Source: Mycolicibacterium wolinskyi (GTDB lineage: Bacteria > Actinomycetota > Actinomycetes > Mycobacteriales > Mycobacteriaceae). Taken from it: a stretch of 64,000 nucleotides of DNA. The stretch is taken from contig NZ_LQQA01000030.1 of NCBI RefSeq assembly GCF_002101965.1, positions 310,001 through 374,000 on the forward strand, read 5' to 3'. Each line of letters begins with the position of its first letter. The first letter of the stretch is position 1. Made by a program: the position numbers and the translations under genes. Below are positions 59,641 through 64,000 of the stretch, one piece after another. Below the pieces are notes generated by a model that made no database searches, had not been told where the DNA came from, and saw nothing but the letters and a program-made list of their open reading frames with translations.

Positions 59641-61377
59641 ATGAAGCCTGACTACGACGTCTTGGTTATCGGTTCCGGATTCGGGGGTAGCGTCAGCGCG
59701 CTGCGGCTCACCGAGAAGGGCTATCGGGTTGGCGTGCTCGAAGCCGGGCAGCGGTTCGCCGACGCCGACTTTGCCAAGACCTCGTGGGATCTGCGCAAGT
59801 TCCTGTGGGCGCCGAAGTTCGGCATGTACGGGATCCAGCGCATCCACCTGCTGCGCAACTGCATGATCCTGGCCGGCGCGGGCGTCGGCGGCGGATCGCT
59901 CAACTACGCGAACACGCTCTATGTGCCACCGGAGCCGTTCTTCAACGACCCGCAGTGGAAGAACATCACCGACTGGCGCGCCGAGCTCATGCCGCATTAC
60001 GACCAGGCGAAGCGGATGCTCGGCGTGGTGACCAACCCGACGTTCACCGACGCCGACCGCGTGATGAAAGAGGTCGCCGACGAGATGGGCTGCGGCGACA
60101 CGTTCGTCGCGACGCCCGTCGGCGTGTTCTTCGGTCCCGACGGGCAGAAGACGCCGGGCAAGACGGTGCCCGACCCGTACTTCGGCGGTGCCGGGCCAGC
60201 CCGCACCGGTTGCCTGGAGTGCGGCGAATGCATGACGGGATGTCGGCACGGAGCCAAGAACACGCTTGTCAAGAACTACCTCGGGCTCGCGGAATCCGCT
60301 GGCGCGCAAGTGCATCCGATGACGACGGTGACGAGTTTCGAGCAGCGGCCCGACGGGCTGTGGGAGGTCACCACGGTGCCGACCGGACGCAAGCTGCGCC
60401 GCAAACGCAAGAAGTTCACCGCGACGCATCTGATCCTGGCCGCGGGCACTTACAACACGCAGAAGCTGCTGTTCAAGATGCGCGACACCGGAAAGTTGAG
60501 CAGGCTGTCGGCCAAGCTGGGCGTGCTTACCCGCACCAACTCGGAGTCGATCGTCGGCGCGGGCCGGCTCTCGGTGTCGCCCGATCTCGACCTCACGCAC
60601 GGTGTCGCGATCACGTCGTCGATCCATCCCACCGCCGACACTCACATCGAGCCGGTGCGGTACGGCAAGGGCTCCAACGCCATGGGTCTGCTGCAGACGC
60701 TGATGACCGATGGCGCCGGGCCGCAGGGCACCGATGTGCCACGCTGGCGGCAGTTCTTCAACCAGGCCGGTGAGAACCCCCGCGAGCTGATCCGGCTGCT
60801 CAACCCGAGCCGGTGGAGTGAGCGCACCGTGATCGCGCTGGTGATGCAGCATCTGGACAACTCGATCACCACGTTCACCAAGCGGACTCGGTTGGGCGTG
60901 CGGATCATGTCGTCCGAACAGGGCCACGGTGAGCCGAACCCGACGTGGATCCCGGTGGGCAACGAGGTGACGCGGCGCATCGCCAAGAAGATCGACGGGG
61001 TCGCGGGTGGCACCTGGGGCGAGCTTTTCAACATTCCGCTGACTGCGCACTTCCTTGGTGGCGCGGCAATCGGCGACAGCCCGGAACACGGTGTCATCGA
61101 CCCGTACCAGCGCGTCTACAACTACCCGACGCTCTACGTCATGGACGGCGCCGCGATCTCGGCGAATCTCGGTGTCAATCCGTCGCTTTCGATCACCGCG
61201 CAGGCCGAGCGGGCGGCTGCGCTGTGGCCGAACAAGGGCGAGCAGGATCAGCGTCCGGCACAGGGCGAGCCGTATCGCCGGTTGGCGCCGATCGCGCCCG
61301 AGCGTCCGGTCGTGCCCGCAGAGGCGCCCGCCGCGCTGCGTCGGTTGCCCATCGAACCCGTCAGCTCGGCCGGCTGA
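59641..61377 (+). CDS. choD: GMC oxidoreductase annotated as cholesterol oxidase ChoD
   Basis: The 578-residue flavoprotein starts with the FAD dinucleotide motif DYDVLVIGSGFGGSVSALRL and contains ILAGAGVGGGSLNYANTLYV, LECGECMTGCRHGAKNTLVK, LILAAGTYNTQKLLFKMRD and the C-terminal VMDGAAISANLGVNPSLSIT. The CxxCxxGC segment is typical of ChoD and not of class I streptomycete cholesterol oxidases. It corresponds to Rv3409c. Genuine cholesterol oxidation by this group has been questioned, so the substrate may be another sterol or alcohol. A CATACT -10-like box 6 bp before the ATG suggests a leaderless or very short leader. Confidence 0.93.
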   Translation: MKPDYDVLVIGSGFGGSVSALRLTEKGYRVGVLEAGQRFADADFAKTSWDLRKFLWAPKFGMYGIQRIHLLRNCMILAGAGVGGGSLNYANTLYVPPEPFFNDPQWKNITDWRAELMPHYDQAKRMLGVVTNPTFTDADRVMKEVADEMGCGDTFVATPVGVFFGPDGQKTPGKTVPDPYFGGAGPARTGCLECGECMTGCRHGAKNTLVKNYLGLAESAGAQVHPMTTVTSFEQRPDGLWEVTTVPTGRKLRRKRKKFTATHLILAAGTYNTQKLLFKMRDTGKLSRLSAKLGVLTRTNSESIVGAGRLSVSPDLDLTHGVAITSSIHPTADTHIEPVRYGKGSNAMGLLQTLMTDGAGPQGTDVPRWRQFFNQAGENPRELIRLLNPSRWSERTVIALVMQHLDNSITTFTKRTRLGVRIMSSEQGHGEPNPTWIPVGNEVTRRIAKKIDGVAGGTWGELFNIPLTAHFLGGAAIGDSPEHGVIDPYQRVYNYPTLYVMDGAAISANLGVNPSLSITAQAERAAALWPNKGEQDQRPAQGEPYRRLAPIAPERPVVPAEAPAALRRLPIEPVSSAG

Positions 61378-61454
61378 GCGGTGGGTTGAGGACGTACCGG
61401 CTCGTTGTCACCCAAGGTTGTGGCCTGAGGTTCAGTATGTGGCGGGTCGATGCC

Positions 61455-61522
61455 TGTGACGAGCGTGCGACTTTTCGTGGTGGTTTTGGCTTTTGGGCGC
61501 GAAAACCTGCACGTTCGTCACA
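61455..61522. repeat. Long intergenic palindrome H (two-part stem)
   Basis: TGTGACGAGCGTGC (61455-61468) pairs with GCACGTTCGTCACA (61509-61522) with one G-T wobble, and inside it TTTTCG (61472-61477) pairs with CGAAAA (61500-61505). It lies in the 270-bp gap between choD and phoU. The remainder of that gap contains a short CCCCA/TGGGG hairpin at 61603-61616 and the phoU ribosome binding site. Confidence 0.8.
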
Positions 61523-61647
61523 GTGCTTCAAGGGACGACCCTCACGCGGGACGGCGTCGTCGCCGCGGGCGGATTGAAACAGCCCTGGTTTGGGTAAACA
61601 AGCCCCAACTTTGGGGGCGGTGTGGCTCCCGGCTGGGAGGATATGGC

Positions 61648-62307
61648 ATGCGAGACGTGTTCCACGACGAGTTGTCGGCGTTGGGTGTGCGGTTGAGCGA
61701 GATGTGCGGTCTCGCGAAGAGCGCGATGGAGCGCGCGACGCGGTCCCTGCTCGATGCCGATCTGACATTGGCCGAAGAGGTCATCGCCGACCACGAACAC
61801 ATCGCTGCCCTCAACCGCGAGGTCGAACACACGGCCTTCAAACTGCTCGCACTGCAGCAGCCCGTTGCCGGCGAACTCCGGATGGTGGTCGGGTCGATGC
61901 ACATCGCCGCCGACATCGACCGGATGGGCGCGCTTGCCGTGCACGTCGCCAACATCTCGCGGCTGCGGCATCCGCAGTGCGCCCTGCCTGAAGACGTGCG
62001 CGCGAGCTTCGCCGAGATGGGGGCCAGGGCGGTTCAGCTGGCCGGCACTGCCCAGGAGGTGCTGCTGTCCCGCGATCCCGACACGGCGGCGCGACTGCGT
62101 GCCGAGGACGACGCCGTCGATGCCGAGCACCGGCACCTGTTCACGCTGCTGATCGACCACAAGTGGCAGACCGGGGTGTGCTCGGCCGTCGACGTCGCCC
62201 TGCTCGGCCGCTATTACGAACGGTTCGCCGACCATGCGGTGGAGATCGGCAAGCGCGTCATCTTCGAGGCGACCGGCGGGATGCCGGTGCACAAGAAGCT
62301 GGCCTGA
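61648..62307 (+). CDS. phoU: Phosphate signalling protein PhoU/PhoY
   Basis: The 219-residue, all-helical protein begins RDVFHDELSALGVRLSEMCG and contains two PhoU repeats with metal-binding acidic/His motifs: VIADHEHIAALNREVEHTAF, VVGSMHIAADIDRMGALAVH and YYERFADHAVEIGKRVIFEA (ExxxD and RxxDHA patterns). It links the Pst transporter to the PhoR sensor and represses the phosphate-starvation response. ATG 61648 has GGGAGGA upstream. No pst or phoPR-type genes are adjacent, as is usual for mycobacterial phoY genes. The stop is 3 bp from the convergent TetR stop. Confidence 0.94.
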   Translation: MRDVFHDELSALGVRLSEMCGLAKSAMERATRSLLDADLTLAEEVIADHEHIAALNREVEHTAFKLLALQQPVAGELRMVVGSMHIAADIDRMGALAVHVANISRLRHPQCALPEDVRASFAEMGARAVQLAGTAQEVLLSRDPDTAARLRAEDDAVDAEHRHLFTLLIDHKWQTGVCSAVDVALLGRYYERFADHAVEIGKRVIFEATGGMPVHKKLA

Positions 62308-62310
62308 CCC

Positions 62311-62922
62311 CTAGTCGCCGGCGGGCGCCGATTCGAGCAGCGCCGAGATGAGGCGCGCGAGCGATTCGGCGTCGATGGTCCCGGGTTGGAGCACCTCTTC
62401 CATCGCGATGCCCGCACTGATGGTGACGACGAGCTGGGCGAGGCCGTCGAGCTGTTGACGCGGCAGGGTGGTGCCTGCCTGTTCGACGACGCGCAATGCC
62501 TGCTCTGCCGCGGCGCGGCGGCGCGCGATCAGGCGTTGGCGTAGCTCTGGATCCCGCATGGCGCGCAGCCAGTACTCGATGAGCACGATGTGGTACTCGT
62601 GCTGCTCGTGAATCGAGTCGAGCATTGACCGGCTCAACGCGTCGGCGGTCGCCGCGGTGTCGCCGCCGCCGCTGTCGAACGCGGTCGCGATCAGCTCACC
62701 GCGAGTCTCGAACTGGCGGTCGAGGAGTGCCAGGAACAACTCGTCCTTGGACTCGAAATTGGAGTACACCGCGCCCTTGGTGAAACCGGCGGCTTGACCG
62801 ATCGCGTCGATGGTGGCGCCGGCGAACCCCTCGGCCGCGAAAACCTCGAGTGCCGCGTCCAGGATCCGGTCGCGGACCTCGCCGCGAGTGGGGCGAATAC
62901 GTGCGGGTTTGACGGGCGACAT
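62311..62922 (-). CDS. TetR/AcrR family transcriptional regulator
   Basis: The 203-residue regulator from ATG 62922 has the TetR HTH (RDRILDAALEVFAAEGFAGA, TIDAIGQAAGFTKGAVYSNF, ESKDELFLALLDRQ) and a C-terminal ligand domain (EYHIVLIEYWLRAMRDPELR, AQLVVTISAGIAMEEVLQPG). It is divergent from a degenerate ABC ATPase gene with a YhgE/Pip partner. The gap holds two matching operator sites, so it most likely represses itself and that pair. Confidence 0.94.
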   Translation of the reverse strand: MSPVKPARIRPTRGEVRDRILDAALEVFAAEGFAGATIDAIGQAAGFTKGAVYSNFESKDELFLALLDRQFETRGELIATAFDSGGGDTAATADALSRSMLDSIHEQHEYHIVLIEYWLRAMRDPELRQRLIARRRAAAEQALRVVEQAGTTLPRQQLDGLAQLVVTISAGIAMEEVLQPGTIDAESLARLISALLESAPAGD

Positions 62923-62932
62923 ACCCGACAGC

Positions 62933-62968
62933 ATACTCATGAGTATTGAATGGATACTCGCAAGTATC
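62933..62968. promoter_or_regulatory. Twin TetR operators ATACTC-N2-RAGTAT
   Basis: ATACTCATGAGTAT lies at 62933-62946 as a perfect 14-bp palindrome. GATACTCGCAAGTATC lies at 62953-62968 with 6-bp perfect arms. Their centres are 21 bp apart, two helical turns. Both lie between the divergent TetR and ABC-like genes. Confidence 0.8.
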
Positions 62969-62983
62969 GAAAGGTGTGGGCAC

Positions 62984-63694
62984 ATGGCTGACGTTGACGA
63001 CGACGTCGCTGCACCGCAGGACCCCGACGAAGAGCACGAGGTCCCGGCGCTGATCACGGCCTCCGGTCTCGGCGTCGACGGCGAGCACGGGCCGTTGTTC
63101 TCGAACATCGACCTCGAGCTGACGCCGGGCTTCCACGCGATCCAGATGCCCGGCGGCTGGGGCCAGACGGCGCTGCTGCTGACGCTCGCGGGCCGGCTCA
63201 AGCCGACCTACGGCACGGTCACCGTGGCCGGGGACACCGAGCCCAAGGCGATTCGGCGGCACTGCGCGATCGCGGCGTTCCCCGACATCGACGATCTGGA
63301 GGAGTCGGTGACCGTGCAGACGGTGCTCGCCGAGCAGCGTCGGTGGCTCGCGCCGTGGTACGCGCGGGTGCTTACCGAGGCCGGTGAGGCCGCGCTCGCC
63401 GAGGTGTTCGGTGAACTGCCCGCGCCATCGGCGAAGACCTACATCAGCGAACTGTCGGATCTCGAGCTGTTTCTGCTGCGCGTCACCCTGGCGCGCTTCT
63501 CGGACCGCCCGATCCTCGTGGTCGGCGACCTCGAGCAGGTGCGTGACAACTCCCGTAGGACGATCGCCGTCGAGCGGCTCGGCGTCATCGCCGAACAACG
63601 CACCGTCATCGTCGGGGTCACCAACCCGCTCGGGTCCGACGCTCCTGACCACGGCCTACACGATCACCGCATTCTGATCGGGAAGGACAACTGA
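62984..63694 (+). CDS. Degenerate ABC ATPase-like protein partnered with YhgE/Pip protein
   Basis: The 236-residue protein has the order and spacing of an ABC nucleotide-binding domain: SNIDLELTPGFHAIQMPGGW, GRLKPTYGTVTVAGDTEPKA, YISELSDLELFLLRVTLARF and DRPILVVGDLEQVRDNSR. The catalytic motifs are lost: Walker A reads MPGGWGQTALL (Lys to Gln), the signature LSGGQ is LSDLE, the Walker B Asp-Glu pair is altered, and the switch His is Asn in GVTNPL. It is probably a non-hydrolysing regulatory subunit. The N-terminal 20 residues are acidic. It overlaps the next gene (TGATG). Confidence 0.85.
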   Translation: MADVDDDVAAPQDPDEEHEVPALITASGLGVDGEHGPLFSNIDLELTPGFHAIQMPGGWGQTALLLTLAGRLKPTYGTVTVAGDTEPKAIRRHCAIAAFPDIDDLEESVTVQTVLAEQRRWLAPWYARVLTEAGEAALAEVFGELPAPSAKTYISELSDLELFLLRVTLARFSDRPILVVGDLEQVRDNSRRTIAVERLGVIAEQRTVIVGVTNPLGSDAPDHGLHDHRILIGKDN

Positions 63695-64000
63695 TGCCGG
63701 CCGCACTCGCCTTCGGCTCCGAAATCAAACGCTTCGGCCGCAGCCGGATGACCCGGGCGGCCATCGTGGTGCTGATGCTGCTGCCGTTGGTGTACGGGGC
63801 GCTGTATCTGTGGGCGTACTGGGATCCGTTCGGCCAGGTCGACAAGATGCCGGTGGCACTGGTCAATTCCGACCGGGGTGCCGACGTGTCCGGGCAGCAT
63901 GTGAACGCCGGCGCCGAGATCGCCAAGAGCCTGACCGACGACGCCAGCATGGACTGGCACGTGGTCGACGCCGACGAGGCCCGCCGCGGAGTCGACCACG
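63694..64000 (+). CDS. YhgE/Pip-type membrane protein, N-terminal fragment (runs off window)
   Basis: The visible 102 residues start FGSEIKRFGRSRMTRAAIVV, a basic patch followed by a membrane segment (IVVLMLLPLVYGALYLWAYW). Then comes DKMPVALVNSDRGADVSGQH, the YhgE/Pip (phage infection protein) signature shared with ABC-2 type exporters. These proteins have one N-terminal and about five C-terminal membrane helices; the remainder is beyond base 64000. Coupling to the degenerate ABC subunit suggests a two-component envelope system under TetR control. Confidence 0.88.
   Translation, partial: MPAALAFGSEIKRFGRSRMTRAAIVVLMLLPLVYGALYLWAYWDPFGQVDKMPVALVNSDRGADVSGQHVNAGAEIAKSLTDDASMDWHVVDADEARRGVDH

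Noticed and set aside
61450..61647. N-terminal extension of PhoU
   Set aside because: It would read through palindrome H and has no PhoU similarity; ATG 61648 has a good ribosome binding site.

Overview
The window is high-GC actinobacterial chromosome. Its gene content and order fit a fast-growing mycobacterium very close to Mycolicibacterium smegmatis: rplM-rpsI-glmM, glmS, nnr, gadB, alr-tsaE-tsaB-rimI-tsaD, groES-groEL1 with a His-rich tail, whiB3, sigD-rsdA, guaB2-guaB3-choD. This is the M. tuberculosis Rv3443c-Rv3409c backbone in the same order, interrupted by accessory genes. Species assignment is inference from recognised families and synteny; no search was run.

Region 1 (1-15.5 kb) is mostly accessory. 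After a sigma-factor tail, a possible Asp23-like protein and an RhlE-type helicase comes an adenosylcobalamin-dependent catabolic block. It contains a GAF-domain activator, an aldehyde dehydrogenase, a PduO-C/GlcG-like protein, a FhuF-like Fe-S protein, a three-subunit diol/glycerol dehydratase in the order small-large-medium, its two-subunit reactivase, an ethanolamine permease and ethanolamine ammonia-lyase EutBC. Both lyases make aldehydes that the dehydrogenase could oxidise. No microcompartment shell genes and no EutA are present. A direct-repeat motif occurs upstream of both the aldehyde dehydrogenase and the dehydratase genes.

Region 2 (15.5-24 kb) has two Lrp/AsnC genes overlapping tail to tail. 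One belongs to a tightly packed minus-strand cluster with a Pot-type ABC importer, a nitrilase-family amidohydrolase, an RraA-like protein and a BKACE enzyme, which looks like an uptake-and-degradation pathway for an unknown nitrogenous compound. A zinc alcohol dehydrogenase follows. Its promoter is an 82%-identical, gapless copy of the rplM promoter.

Region 3 (24-36 kb) holds the ribosomal genes, the amino-sugar genes glmM and glmS, a candidate type VII secretion substrate pair, a LysR/SDR divergent pair and an F420-type oxidoreductase. Region 4 (35.6-41.3 kb) is accessory: hydrolase, PPOX flavoprotein, Fe-S reductase, TetR with paired operators, EamA exporter and MocR regulator. Region 5 (41.4-62.3 kb) is the conserved housekeeping run: Nnr, GadB, a TmrB-like ATPase, alanine racemase, the tRNA t6A genes, CIRCE-controlled groESL1, WhiB3, SigD/RsdA, GuaB2/GuaB3, ChoD and PhoU. 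Region 6 (62.3-64 kb) starts a TetR-controlled pair of a degenerate ABC ATPase and a YhgE/Pip membrane protein cut by the window end.

Long perfect or near-perfect palindromes with a related sequence recur in at least five intergenic gaps, with three further unrelated long hairpins. No tRNA, rRNA, CRISPR array, prophage or insertion sequence was seen.
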